A stretch of DNA of 64,000 nucleotides from Imbricaverruca yamaguchii (Eukaryota > Arthropoda > Thecostraca > Neoverrucidae): the NCBI GenBank assembly GCA_034440575.1, contig JAOTOL010000989.1, forward strand, positions 124,001 to 188,000, in the 5' to 3' direction. Position numbers and translations under genes: made by a program. The notes beneath the pieces are model-generated. The model was not told where the DNA came from, searched no databases, and worked only from the letters and a program-made list of their open reading frames with translations. Positions 31,467-42,968 of this stretch are shown here, in pieces; within the stretch, counting starts at the first letter, position 1; every line of letters starts with the position of its first letter.

Positions 31467-31700
31467 CTAGCGCTCAGTGATGGTATTGATGTTGCATCTG
31501 TTTACACCTGGGATGTCCAAGACATCCCAGGTGATGCTCCTGATGTTTACCTGGCTTATTGTTATTCGATCACTATCGACAAAAGGGTGGCCGGGGTTAG
31601 TCTCAATTTCAGATACAATGAGAAGTGTCCTGAGGTCAGGTGTTTCATTCCAGAGATCCACGAATATATTTTACCCATCAGCTTGCACCACGAGTCCCCA
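31467..31700 (-). pseudogene. CR1-like LINE ORF2 N-terminal fragment with 2A-like motif
   Basis: The minus frame contains VSEIETNPGHPF followed by ITISQVNIRSI. In CR1-like and related LINEs a (D/E)-x-E-x-N-P-G-P block precedes the endonuclease start (x-N-I-R-S-L). The motif matches the 2A ribosome-skipping consensus except that the final Pro is His. The element is cut shortly after. A 13-bp-arm hairpin lies at 31505-31533. Confidence 0.65.
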
Positions 31701-31775
31701 CGTCAGACGCGAGGAATTCGTTTGTATGAATTGGCGCCATATCCCGTGAGCGATGCGAATTTAAAGTTGGCTTAA

Positions 31776-32638
<863 letters not shown>

Positions 32639-32649
32639 CGGTCGTCAAG

Positions 32650-34470
32650 GCGTCAGTAACTAAATGGTTAGGCTGAGTGCTAACCAAAAGTTATGCAAGA
32701 TCCAGAGAAGAAAAACAAACAGGTCGGGCACAGTATATCGCTGTGGAGCCTCAATAATCTCGGATGAACTCAATGAACATCTTTGAATCATTGGAAACGC
32801 TCTAATGATTTCTGAAACATTTGACCAGGAGGAAGGTGGTTGAAATCCGGCGACTTAGAAATGATGGGGATCGATTGGCCCCCTTCCACCGAAAAAAAAC
32901 TAAATTGTCACATATGATATATTTAACTTACACTTGACCCCACTCCCCTCCCGTTCAGAACTGGAGAGGGAGTGGGCGCTGTCCCTCCTGCCGCCCCCCC
33001 CCGCTCCCGCGTTCAAGAACTAAGTATACCAGTGCACCAAATCATGGGATTCCGGAACACCCCACCCGTCCCCCCCCCCCCACACCCACCAACCCAATAT
33101 CTCCAGCCATGCTTGGGAAGTCTTGAGATTGGTTTCTATATGAATACCGTATGTTTCATTAGCATTACAGCAAATGCAAGGTAGATGGAAGTGGATACAA
33201 TTGTCTATTTGCTTCCAGAAATGAAAAAATCGAAACTATAAGTCCCTAACGCATTTCAATTGTACACACATTGTCGGCGTCACCTACTGTTGGTGAAAAT
33301 TAGCCAGATATGACCGTTTCGCTTCCACTATTTCTATGCACCACACATGCGCGTGATATTAAACCTCAAGACACATTAAGGGCACGTCCCCCATTGCTCT
33401 CTCCTTCAAAGGTGTCATTTTGTATATGCTAAGGGGGCATCCGCTTCTTTCAGTAGATACAGTGTAATGCGGCTAAGCTGCAGCTGCAGTTGAAATATAT
33501 ACGCTGCTGACCTGGCCGATGTATTGTATTTGTGTATTTCTTGAGTATTGACGGTGGCAGACAACAGGTACCAACTGCACATCGATAAACTCGGCACGTG
33601 CATGCAGGGTTACACCCAAGTCTTCGATAACGGTTTGCAAACTTTTAAGATAGTATATAAATATGCGCATTGGTATGTCGTGCTGGAGTAACGGATATGG
33701 TTGGCGTGCTTGGTCACCATAGACGATGCGTGGCGCATTGCTACGGCATTCTACTGGAAGTGTGATGCCGGTTGCCAGTTACTGGGGTGGTGAGTGCAGT
33801 TTGGCCGCTTTCAATAGCAGCAGTAGCCGCACAATGGAAGGTAGTTTGAGCCCAACATGCCACACACACTTGGCTGAAACTCCAGATATTGGTGAGGAAG
33901 ACCATCCCACACGAGTGCTCGCCATCCTACGCAGATTGCGCCGCACAAAGGAGAATGTCCAAGGGAGGACGATCGGCCGCATTTGTCGGTGTTCGATACT
34001 GGCATGGTCATGTCGAGGGTACGCAGATTTGGCGTCACTCCACAAATCATTGCATGCATCGCCGTGGGAGGATCGAACTGGTACGGGATCCATGTGTCCT
34101 TCCCCCTAGAAAGGCGACACCGAAACCCGCAAAATACGTCCCTTTAGAACGCCGGAGTGCATCACCTTTAATCTTTTTAGCACAACGCGTCCCTCTGAGT
34201 AGAAAAGAAGTGTCATCCAGGGGCATTCGAGTGTAACCATCCCATAAAATACCAACAGTAAGTAGTGTCCTTCTATGGAAATGGCGCTCCCCTAGACGTG
34301 CGATCCCCCGGTCAAACTGCATGGATCCAACAATTCACTACCCCCGCATTCTACTTTTGTCGCATGTCGGTCAAAATTGCATCCTGCAACATAAGTGCTA
34401 ACAACGATAACAACAACAGAAGTACGACCGTACAAGTCATAGTGTGACATGACCTCCCCAGGACTGACAT
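32650..34470. other. No gene recognised
   Basis: Includes poly-C tracts near 32993 and 33070. Overlapping open frames at 33726-34236 (plus) and 33779-34322 (minus) have mixed composition, and I found no domain in either. Confidence 0.4.
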
Positions 34471-34534
34471 CAACCATGACGTTCCGACTGGCCACACCTC
34501 ATCCGACGACAATCTGCGCCGTCGAGCCGCGCGC

Positions 34535-36235
34535 TCACGGCATGTCCATCTGACACATGTAGGGCTCCATCTCGTCGCAGTCGTTGTCCACCAGCCGGTA
34601 GGAGCCGTCCGGCTGGCGGTACAGCTCGCTGCACTGGCCCACGTGGTCGGCGTAGGGCGCGTCCGGCTCCCACATGGCGCCGCCGGCCGGCAGCGTCTCC
34701 CGCACCGTGTCCTCCCACCGGCCGGGCGCCGTCACCACGCGGAAGCCGGCCTTCAGGAACTCCTGCTGGCCGGCCAGCCGGCTGACGCAGGCCAGCTGGG
34801 CGGCCGCCGTGGGCGCCACCAGGCGGCTGCTGGCCGCCAGCGCCCGGCAGGCGGCCGCCGCCTGCCGCCAGTCGCGCGGCGTCGCCTGCAGGCGGTAGCA
34901 GCGCCGGTCGCACGCCTGCCAGCCGCCGGCCGGACAGGCGACAGGCGCGCAGCGGCCCGACCGGCACACGGCCGCAGGCGGGCAGGCGGAGTCGGCGGCG
35001 CACGCGGGCGCCGCCTCCGCCTGGCCGGCCGGTGTTGCAGCGCCGCCTGACTGGTAGGACGCCTCCGCCTGACCGGCCGGTGTTGCAGCACCGCCTGACT
35101 GGTAGGGCGCCTCCGCCTGACCGGCCGGTGTTGCAGCACCGCCTGACTGGTAGGGCGCCTCCGCCTGACCAACCGGTGTCGCAGCGCCGCCTGACTGGGA
35201 GGGCGCCTCCGCCTGACCGGCCGGCGTTGCAGCACCGCCTGACTGGTGGGTAGCTTCCGCCGAAGACAGCTGAACCGACCCCTGCGATCCTAACGGCCCC
35301 TGTACCGCTGGTGGTGTCTGTGCTGACGGGACCTGTACCGCTGGACGCGGTGGTGGTGTCTGTGCTGACGGCGCCTGTACCGCTGGACGCGGTGGTGCTG
35401 ACGGCGCCTGTACCGCTGGTGGTGTCTGTGCTGACGGGACCTGTACCGCTGGACGCGGTGGTGGTGTCTGTGCTGACGGCGCCTGTACCGCTGGACGCGG
35501 TGGTGCTGACGGCGCCTGTACCGCTGGTGGTGTCTGTGCTGACGGGGCCTGTACCGGTGAAAGCGGTGGTAGCGTTTGTGCTGACAGCGGGGGTGGCGAC
35601 GGGGATTCGGCAGGACGTGGGTCGGAGGACGATGGCTGCACTGGTGCATACTGAGCTGACGGTGCCGCTGGATTTTCTGCGGCTGCCACGAGTGCAATCC
35701 GTGTCGGTATGACTGGTGGTGGTGGTACGGCTGGTGCTGCCGGCGCGCCTGCTACGACTGGTGCGACTGGTACGACTGGTGCGACTGGTACGACTGGTAG
35801 GGCCGGCGCTGCCTGTGATTTCACTGGTATCCCTGCTGCGGCCAATATAGCTGGTATGACCGGCGATGCCGCCGCTGCAGTGGGCGCAGCCGACTGTGCA
35901 GCCGACGGAGCTGGTACGGCTGGCAGCGCTGGTATGGCGAGTATGGCAGCTAGGACGGCTGAGTCCAGCTGTCCGACCGGTGCAGCTGGGGCTGGGACGC
36001 ACGTACCGCGCGACGAGCACACGCCAGACAGACACGCTCCGGCTCTGATGCAGGCACTGTCGGCGGCCAGCTGCAGCTGGCAGCTACCGCCCAGCTGGCA
36101 GAACTGTCCGGCCGGACACTGGCTGTCCTGTGCGCACTCGACGCACCGAAGTTGTTCGGAGCATATCCCACTGATGCAGGCGGCGTTCAGCAAGCAGAAT
36201 GTGCCGACGGGCAGACAACCGGACATCACAAACAC
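34535..36235 (-). CDS. C-type-lectin-like protein, terminal exon
   Basis: The exon starts after CTGGCCGGCAG in phase 0 and runs 566 codons to a stop. Residues 1-90 are Cys-rich (GCLPVGTFCLLNAACISGIC, then C-P-A-G-Q-F-C), resembling small extracellular EB/disulfide modules. About 95-400 is Pro/Ala/Gln/Ser-rich with two repeat blocks. From about 415 a short Cys module precedes a C-type-lectin-like domain (about 440-566). The domain has C-Y-R-L-Q, W-R-Q-A-A-A-A-C, W-E-P-D-A-P, Q-C-S-E-L and LVDNDCDEMEPYMC. The W-I-G-L core motif is absent. EPD and D-N-D sit where calcium/sugar ligands normally are. Likely secreted or extracellular. GC content and the repeat content are much higher than in the surroundings. 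Upstream exons appear to be 37559-37720 and 38191-38434, and possibly 42933-42968. Confidence 0.8.
   Translation of the reverse strand: MFVMSGCLPVGTFCLLNAACISGICSEQLRCVECAQDSQCPAGQFCQLGGSCQLQLAADSACIRAGACLSGVCSSRGTCVPAPAAPVGQLDSAVLAAILAIPALPAVPAPSAAQSAAPTAAAASPVIPAILAAAGIPVKSQAAPALPVVPVAPVVPVAPVVAGAPAAPAVPPPPVIPTRIALVAAAENPAAPSAQYAPVQPSSSDPRPAESPSPPPLSAQTLPPLSPVQAPSAQTPPAVQAPSAPPRPAVQAPSAQTPPPRPAVQVPSAQTPPAVQAPSAPPRPAVQAPSAQTPPPRPAVQVPSAQTPPAVQGPLGSQGSVQLSSAEATHQSGGAATPAGQAEAPSQSGGAATPVGQAEAPYQSGGAATPAGQAEAPYQSGGAATPAGQAEASYQSGGAATPAGQAEAAPACAADSACPPAAVCRSGRCAPVACPAGGWQACDRRCYRLQATPRDWRQAAAACRALAASSRLVAPTAAAQLACVSRLAGQQEFLKAGFRVVTAPGRWEDTVRETLPAGGAMWEPDAPYADHVGQCSELYRQPDGSYRLVDNDCDEMEPYMCQMDMP
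34985..35270. repeat. 48-bp coding tandem repeat in the lectin gene
   Basis: About six units encode Y-Q-S-G-G-A-A-T-P-A-G-Q-A-E-A-P with few changes (16 residues per unit), so the frame is kept across copies. Confidence 0.93.
35290..35570. repeat. Coding repeat of Q-A-P-S-A-Q-T-P-P type, 117-bp higher order
   Basis: Shorter units alternating A-V-Q-A-P-S-A-P-P-R-P and A-V-Q-V-P-S-A-Q-T-P-P form a larger unit duplicated at least twice. A mucin-like or linker role for the encoded segment is inferred. Confidence 0.9.
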
Positions 36236-37300
36236 CTGCCGGCCAGACAAGGTACAGCCGTGTTACACAGCACCACCTGCCGGCCAGACAAGGTACAGCC
36301 GTGTTGCACAGCACCACCTGGCGGCCAGGCAAGGTACAGTCGTGTTACACAGCACCACCTGCCGGCCAGACAAGGTACAGCAGTGTTACAAAGCACCACC
36401 TGCCGGCCAGACAAGGTATAGCCGTGTTACAAAGCACCACCTGCCGGCCAGACAAGGTACAGCCGTGTTACACAGCACCACCTGCCGGCCAGACAAGGTA
36501 CAGCCGTGTTACACACCACCACCTGCCGGCCAGACAAGGTACAGCCGTGGTACACAGCACCACCTGCTGGCCAGACAAGGTACAGCCGTGTTACACAGCA
36601 CCACCTGCCGGCCAGACAAGGTACAGCCGTGTTACACAGCACCACCTGCCGGCCAGACAAGGTACAGCCGTGTTGCAAGGCACCACCTGCCGGCCAGACA
36701 AGGTACAGCCCTGTTACACAGCACCACCTGCCGCCCAGACAAGGCACAGCCGTGTTACACAGCACCACCTGCCGGCCAGACAAGGCACAGCCGTGTTGCA
36801 CAGCACCACCTGGCGGCCAGGCAAGGTACAGTCGTGTTACACAGCACCACCTGCCGGCCAGACAAGGTACAGCCGTGTTACACAGCACCACCTGCCGGCC
36901 AGACAAGGTACACCCGTGTTACACAGCACCACCTGCCGGGCAGACAAGGTACAGCCGTGTTGCACAGCACCACCTGCCGGCCAGACAAGGTACAGCCGTG
37001 TTGCACAGCACCACCTGGCGGCCAGGCAAGGTACAGTCGTGTTACACAGCACCACCTGCCGGCCAGACAAGGTACAGTCGTGTTACACAGCACCACCTGC
37101 CGGCCAGACAAGGTACAGCCGTGTTACACAGCACCACCTGCCGGCCAGACAAGGTACACCCGTGTTACACAGCACCACCTGCCGGGCAGACAAGGTACAG
37201 CCGTGTTACACAGCACCACCTGCCGGCCAGACAAGGTACAGCAGTGTTACACAGCACCACCTGCCGGCCAGACAAGGTACAACAGTGTTACACAAGCTGC
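36236..37300. repeat. 41-bp satellite, about 26 units, made from the lectin exon acceptor
   Basis: The plus-strand unit includes CAGCACCACCTGCCGGCCAG and ACAAGGTACAGCCGTGTTA. In gene sense each unit holds CCTTGTCTGGCCGGCAG/GTG, the same acceptor and first exon bases as the real exon at 36235. Variant units recur in blocks (the GGCGGCCAGGCAAGG variant near 36321, 36813 and 37018, spaced 12 and 5 units), which shows higher-order duplication. The far end (37297-37345) carries a diverged second copy of the exon start. Frames of 380-540 codons across it are products of 41 not being a multiple of 3. Confidence 0.95.
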
Positions 37301-37558
37301 CGGCAGGCGGACAGCCGGACATCACTACCATCTGTAGCCAGACAAGTCACAGCCGTGGTGCACAGCACGAACGGTCTTGGGAGAGAGAAAAGGGAGAGAG
37401 ACAGTGAGAGTGAGAGTATGACATGTGTCTGCTGTAAGCTTTTGTTTCAAATTAGCTTCACTGGACCAATTTCGAAGATCTACAACTATCTTGTCGTAAT
37501 TCTGCCTGGCTGTCTGCATTCCACCCGAGATGTATCGAAGATGTTGATGGTCACTTAC

Positions 37559-37720
37559 ATTGCAGAGCAGTGTTGCAATTTTCGTCTTGAAGAACAATCT
37601 GGCACTCCCGGCTTCTGCCAAATCTGGTGCATTGTCAGCTGCTGAGGCGGCGATGCTGATCTCAGATGGGTCAACATTGGCTGGCAGGCGAACGGTGCTC
37701 CCGAGTGTCACAGTGACACA
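37559..37720 (-). CDS. Internal exon, probably of the lectin gene
   Basis: Acceptor TTTTTTTCCTACAG and donor AAT/GTAAGT bracket 54 codons, phase 0 on both sides: CVTVTLGSTVRLPANVDPSE through FFKTKIATLLCN. No family recognised. The alternating hydrophobic pattern suggests beta structure. Phase allows splicing to 36235 and from 38191. Assignment to the lectin gene rests on position, strand and phase only. Confidence 0.65.
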
Positions 37721-38190
37721 CTGTAGGAAAAAAGTAGATAGTGTCAGGCATAGTGTAGGGGTGGTACCTACATAGGTGAACCTGATGGGATGGGTGTGAC
37801 CTGATGGGATTCGTCTGAAATGATGGATCAGCAATCACGATGCTAGGGTGGCGAAGGAGAAGTTCATTGGTATGTATGTACAAATTCCACAAAAGAACTT
37901 GCTGCAGAGAAGTATCTCTCGATGCACCCTAAAACTCAAATAACCAACCAACCAACCAAAGAAGTATCTCCAAGTCAGCAAGAGTGCGACCTTTCCAGTC
38001 AAGGTGCTGGTTAGTGGAGTTGCCTTGCTGAATTTGTAGTGAGTCCGGGGAATCATACTGCTTCATGATGCCTTCAAGGCCTGGGCAACATCCAGAGATG
38101 GTTTCTCTGGATGAACATCTTCATAGTCATCATCATCATCATCATCGGGCACGGTGTGAAGAAGGTGCCTGCTACTGGCTCCGCACTGAC

Positions 38191-38434
38191 CGACACACGC
38201 TCGCCCTTTATCATTCCAATTCCGACCTGGACAAACCAGCTGTCTGCCACCATTGCCATGGCGTGAGCGATGCGGCCATCATATCACACGCCATCAATCT
38301 TGTCTCCAATATCCTGCTCCTTCTCCTGATACCTGACTCCAGCCGTGACAGCCGACCTGGCCCCGGTCAGCTTGTTGAGGTCGCTGGCCATGCAGGACAT
38401 CTCGAGGGCAAGAGCCCACTGGCCCCAGTAGCTG
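38191..38434 (-). pseudogene. Predicted exon with an in-frame TGA, upstream part of the lectin gene
   Basis: After CCCCTCCTGCAG the frame reads YWGQWALALEMSCMASDLNK, then GVRYQEKEQDIGDKIDGV, a TGA at 38284-38286, then YDGRIAHAMAMVADSWFVQV and GERVS followed by a GTCAGT donor (phase 0). Apart from the TGA both sides look like continuous coding sequence. A CGA-to-TGA change at a CpG is the simplest explanation. Alternatives are an unrecognised small intron or an assembly error. No family recognised. Confidence 0.5.
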
Positions 38435-38520
38435 CTGCAGGAGGGGAGATGCCACTCCCACACATGTATTGTGGCAAGCTGAAAAGGAACTGGTATTTCC
38501 GCTTAGTATAATGTTTTGTA

Positions 38521-39885
38521 GATCAGTTTCACCAAATGAAATTTCGACAGATTGGAGAAGGGCAAATGTAGTTCCTATTTTCTAGAAAGAAGAAAGTGGG
38601 AAAGTTGAAAGCTATAGGCCAGTAAGTCTTACATCCCTAGTCTGCGAGGTACTCGAATCAATTATCAAGGTTAGAATAGTTAGTTATCTGGAAGGTAGCA
38701 GATTGATTCAAGATACTCAACATGGGTTTAGAAAAGGACGATCGTGTCTCACAAATCTCTTGGACTTTTTAACTTCGCCACGGAACAATTTGATCAGGGA
38801 AATCAGATTGATGTAGCATATCTTGACTTTAGTAAGGCCTTTGACAAGGCACCCCATAAACGATTAATGATACAGCTTCAGTCCCATGGTATTGCAGGTA
38901 GAATCTTAAAATGGATAGAGTTGTGGCTTTCAGATAGACAGCAAAGAGTGATGTTAAATGGTACAAAGTCATCATGGCAAAATGTTATTACTGGAGTCCC
39001 CCAGGGGTCAGTACTGGGGCCACTACTGTTCATTATATTTGTAAATAGCATCGAAAGTGGCCTAAGCAGTGAAGTTTTGAAATTTGCGGATGATTTGAAG
39101 GTCTTTAGGGCAATAACAGGTCAAAACGAGCATATCTATCTGCAAAAAAATCAGCGATTCAACAGGAGAAGGATTTAGGTGTTATTCTAAACACAAAATT
39201 GGGGGCATCAGAACAGACCAAGGAAGCCAGGAAGAAGGCACTGAGGATACTTGGGGCAATAAATAGGAATGTATCATACAGAAGTCATGAAGTCATCAGG
39301 AATCTTTACTGTGCATATGTCAGGCCTCATTTGGAATACTGCATCCAAGCTTGGTCTCCTAGCTATGAAAAAGATTGTTGGCTTTTAGAGAGAGTACAAA
39401 AGAGGGCTACAAAAATGGTTAATGGCATAAGCAACCTGGCATATGAGGAAAGATTGAAGAAATTGAATATGTTTTCACTTAGATATAGAATGCTGAGAGG
39501 TGATCTCATCGAGGTCTTTAAATGTGTCCATGGTCTGGAGAGGGGATATCTTTGGGAAATGTTTGAATTTAACAGAAATGATGCAATTAGAGGTCATAAA
39601 TTCAAAATTAAAGTTAACCACAGCAGAACAAGGTTAAGACAGACTTTCTTCACCAACAGGGTAGTAGAACACTGGAACCAGCTGCCAGAAACCATTGTCA
39701 GTAGCAGCACACTGAACATCTTTAAAAACAGCATAGAGAATCATTATAAGAACAGAGGGCTTGCTTTTAAGTATTACAGGGAAGGCTGATTAACAGATTT
39801 GGTGTGCAACTGGTTGAGTGTACAGAGTGCAACCAAGAAGGGCCCTTGTGGCTCATAGTTGCACTAACCTGTTATGTCTTTATGT
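38521..39885 (+). pseudogene. CR1-like LINE, 5'-truncated, with internal deletion
   Basis: RT blocks in order: Y-R-P-V-S-L-T-S-L (about 38615), H-G-F-R-K-G-R-S-C-L-T-N (about 38722-38755), DVAYLDFSKAFDKAPH (about 38810-38860), GVPQGSVLGPLLF (about 38995) and F-A-D-D-L-K-V (about 39082, catalytic Asp pair kept). After about 39140 the RT thumb start is missing (roughly 50 codons). The frame then resumes with KDLGVILNTKLG-like text, YVRPHLEYCIQAWSPSYEKD and T-F-F-T-N-R-V-V-E-H-W-N-Q-L-P. Same subfamily as 7860-8480. Inserted directly upstream of the predicted lectin exon. Confidence 0.92.
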
Positions 39886-39968
39886 CTTTGTGCCACATCC
39901 AAGATTGCCTTTGGCTGTGTTACGCACGGGCACGGTGTTCCTCACGGGTCCTGGCTTGTCCATGCACT

Positions 39969-40520
39969 TCACGACCAGACAGGCCATGTGACCCATCCTC
40001 TGTTCCAGCAGTCTGCCCACTGGCCTGGCTCCTTTCTCTGCTCCACTTTCACTTCCCGGACTTTCACTTTCACTTTCACTTTCACAACATCTCCTCTGTG
40101 CCCTCCCCTTCTCTCCTCCTTTCTCCGACACAGCCTTGCCTGATCCTGCTGCTTCAGCAGTCTTTTCTTTTTTTCCCGTTTATGTCTCCTCCTCTTCAGC
40201 TCAGCATCGGTCTCGACTGATTTCCTCTTGGCTGCTTTGTGCTGACGATAAGACGGAGTTGAAACGAAGCCAACTTCGGACTGCTCTTTTGAATGCGTGT
40301 GGCGGCCACAGCTGCTCCCAAGTCCAGACTTGCTAGACCGAGCGTCGGTCAGCTGGCTGACGCTGACGCTGCCGTTGAAGCCTCGAGCCGCGGCTAGGAC
40401 GGATGTTGTGCTTGGTCGGATCCGACGCGGCGGCGGCTGACCCACCATTTCCCATTCTGCCCATGTATATGGTGGCATTCCACCGTCATATGAAGCGTCA
40501 GCATTGCACTTGTAGGGCAC
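39969..40520 (-). CDS. Uncharacterised open frame, charged C-terminal half
   Basis: A 183-codon frame starting MPYKCNADASYDGGMPPYTW, with a Lys/Arg-rich middle (KRRRHKREKKKRLLKQQ) and a KVKVKVKV tract from a GAAAGT microsatellite. No domain recognised. It may be an exon of the lectin-region gene or of nothing. Listed because its composition is not that of the nearby repeats. Confidence 0.2.
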   Translation of the reverse strand: MPYKCNADASYDGGMPPYTWAEWEMVGQPPPRRIRPSTTSVLAAARGFNGSVSVSQLTDARSSKSGLGSSCGRHTHSKEQSEVGFVSTPSYRQHKAAKRKSVETDAELKRRRHKREKKKRLLKQQDQARLCRRKEERRGGHRGDVVKVKVKVKVREVKVEQRKEPGQWADCWNRGWVTWPVWS

Positions 40521-40529
40521 ATATCAAAT

Positions 40530-41120
40530 CACAACCATGCTCCACTAATTTGCCTGGCTAACACCTCGGTACGACCTCGCTAAGAGTCATGCACCGTGGC
40601 TTCCTACAAGGACGGTACAATAGCAGCCCTTTTCTGGTTAAGATGATCTTTGGCAAGATCTCCTTGGATACCCTTTGTTGTGAATCCCCACCAAGCAAAT
40701 TGGCAGCAATCCTCGTATCTATGCATTGGACAACATCTAGTTTTTCTCAAGTTTTCACGCCCACGTTTAAGAGCTCAGGTGAGATGGCCAGGATCATGGT
40801 CAGGATCATGGTCACAGTGATCATGGCCAGGATCATGGTGTACACAAATGCGCCAGTCATCTGGTGCCCTGAAGTCGCTGTTGTGAAAGCTCCCCTCAAA
40901 AGGAAGACTTGTTGAGCGATCTCTAAAAAATGTCTGAATTTATGACTGGGAAGCTGTTGCTCGAACGAAGCAGCAGCACGCGAACACGGCACGCGTGAAA
41001 TAAGAGCACTAGACTAGCCCGTCGACACACTTAACCTGTGAGATGACGATATTAGCCCGACTTCTCACAGGTCCATCACAAAAGCTCCCAGAAACGGAAG
41101 CAACACACAACGTACGTGTT
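40530..41120. other. No gene recognised; short GGATCATGGTCA repeat
   Basis: At about 40785-40845 the motif AGGATCATGGTC is repeated four times. On the minus strand this yields a hydrophobic Met/Ile/Leu stretch that mimics a membrane helix. Confidence 0.5.
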
Positions 41121-41127
41121 GCTTTAA

Positions 41128-42130
41128 CACTCACACGTCCGGCGGTCCGCGCCAACTTCGCCGGTGCGGGGGGCAGATGTCTGCTCCCCATAAGATCTCT
41201 AGAACTATGCTAGGTAGCGACAAACGGAAAACGTCGTTGGATAGCTGGTGACAAGCTCTGTCGAAAGTGTTTCGATCACTTCTTCTCTCAGGTCAATATT
41301 TAGGTCACTGGGTCATCATAGGTCAAATTCGACCAGATCGGGTGGCACCCTCAGATATTGACGCATATTTCGGGACCATAGAAACATCATAGAAACAAAC
41401 GGCGAACGCTTATTCGATTTATAGAGAGCAATCGAGGCGTCAACTAGGTGTCCAAGCAGGAATACTTCTTACTTCTAAACTGTAACCTCAGGTCAAGGTC
41501 ATGAAGCAGCCTAGGGAGGATATGTAAGATATCAATCGCACATCTTAACGATACAAGCATAATAACGGTAATTGCAGCCTTCTAGCTCAATGCAGTGCGA
41601 TATAATGCTCAGAAATGTGCTAGTGAACTCAGGTAACCTCAAATGACCTTGGTGAGGTCGCTGAGCAAAAATGGCAGCGGTAACATTGAGTATAGCTTCC
41701 AACTACACGCCACAGCCGTTTTGAGGTCATTCCGAGAGCAAATATGTAACCATGAAACACTTGTATATTTTACCATAGCCCTATAATGGGGGAGCCATGG
41801 CCGCAACCTGACCTCAGGTCAATGCTACGAAAAAAAACTATTTATATATTATGGTCCCTGATGAGACCATGAAGTGTTATAAGTTTGAAATAAATCGACC
41901 AATTATTGCGGAAGTTATGCTACCTAGAACTCCGAGGGATGTTGTGTCACTTCGCCTGACCTGGTGACCTGACTTCAGATGACCCAGGGTTATCAATGTA
42001 TGAAGATATGCGGAAAAGACGAATGAGCAGCCGTGCGAGGTTTGGCTTTGCTAACCCGATTAGTATAGCGGCAAATTAGGAAATATCGTAGGGGGCAGAT
42101 ATCTGCACCCTGCAACGTTGGGGTGTCCAT
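41128..42130. mobile_element. TTAA element with AGGTCA motifs, copy 1 (right end diverged)
   Basis: Starts after TTAA (41124-41127) with CACTCACACGTCCG and is homologous along its length to 58701-59602. GGGGGCAGATGTCTGC-type palindromes sit near both ends (about 41170 and 42090). The right terminus lacks a clear TTAA. Confidence 0.75.
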
Positions 42131-42910
42131 TGGAGGTGAAATCCTTCCCTTCAACAACAAAAATGATGAACTCCTCATGAAATATATCCTTAAATATTGA
42201 ATTAGGCGCTTACTTTCCAGTGCGTTATTTCCCCTCAAAGGGGATTCTCCGGCTGAAAAAAAATTGAGTGCCGGGTGGATGCAAGCGAGACATTCCAGCG
42301 ACAGCGAGGGTGGAGCCTTTCCTTTCAAAGCACGTCTTTTCTCTCAGAGGGCGCCCTTGGATGAAATAAAAATTGAAGGAGGTAGGGTGCATTCGAGTCT
42401 TTCCAGAGGGTCACCTTTTCAAGGCCGTAGGGCCACGACCTTCACATGGGTGGGGCGGGGGACATGCACCCAGTGCGCCACCCCACTGTGTTGTTCCATC
42501 GTCGCTAACTCCGTGTGCGACTTGAAAACAGCACATGCTATGCATGATAATGGGCATAAGGAGTGTTAGAATAAATTTAGAGTTCAACGGGCCGGACCCT
42601 TTATGACGTGCAATGCTTTGTACTATGTCAATGTAAAGGGCAACCCAAAGTGAGCATGACTTCCTCTTTAACTGTCTCCCTACCTTCCAAATCTATAACT
42701 AAATCATCCCATCACACATTGTACGGGAAAGCACACCGCCCGACTTATTGCAACTATGTTTTTGTGTGCATGTACAAACCATCAGTTGCAAGACTGTTGC
42801 AGTCGCGACGAATTAAGAATCACGTGCAAAACAGAGCTTATACCTGCCATCAAGTGTGGAATCGCGACAGAGAGCAAAATGTATGATCCTTTCCACATGA
42901 AGTACTAGAG
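42131..42910. other. No gene seen
   Basis: Contains two similar segments near 42240 and 42345 (CTCAAAGGGGATTC / CTCAGAGGGCGCCC). No coding signature. Confidence 0.4.
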
Positions 42911-42932
42911 CTCCACGGCATGTTCCACTCAC

Positions 42933-42968
42933 CATCAATGTGATCAGCACAGCGACATGCCAAGCCAT
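42933..42968 (-). CDS. Possible signal-peptide-start exon
   Basis: ATG at 42968 begins MAWHVAVLITLM, followed by a strong GTGAGT donor in phase 0. This is a typical layout for the first coding exon of a secreted protein, and the lectin-like gene lies downstream on the same strand. The next exon completing the signal peptide was not found. The phase of the 38434 exon requires at least one intervening exon. Confidence 0.35.

Noticed and set aside
31323..31775. 150-codon plus frame
   Set aside because: Antisense to the LINE ORF2 fragment and joined to an ORF1 remnant; no domain.
34643..35712. Plus-strand frames opposite the lectin exon
   Set aside because: GC-rich shadow of the minus-strand gene; no domains.
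35709..37645. Plus-strand open frames of 379-542 codons
   Set aside because: They cross the 41-bp satellite and the opposite strand of the lectin exon. Because 41 is not a multiple of 3 and the unit lacks stops, all frames stay open.
40747..40992. Membrane-protein exon
   Set aside because: The hydrophobic stretch is the translation of a short GGATCATGGTC repeat.
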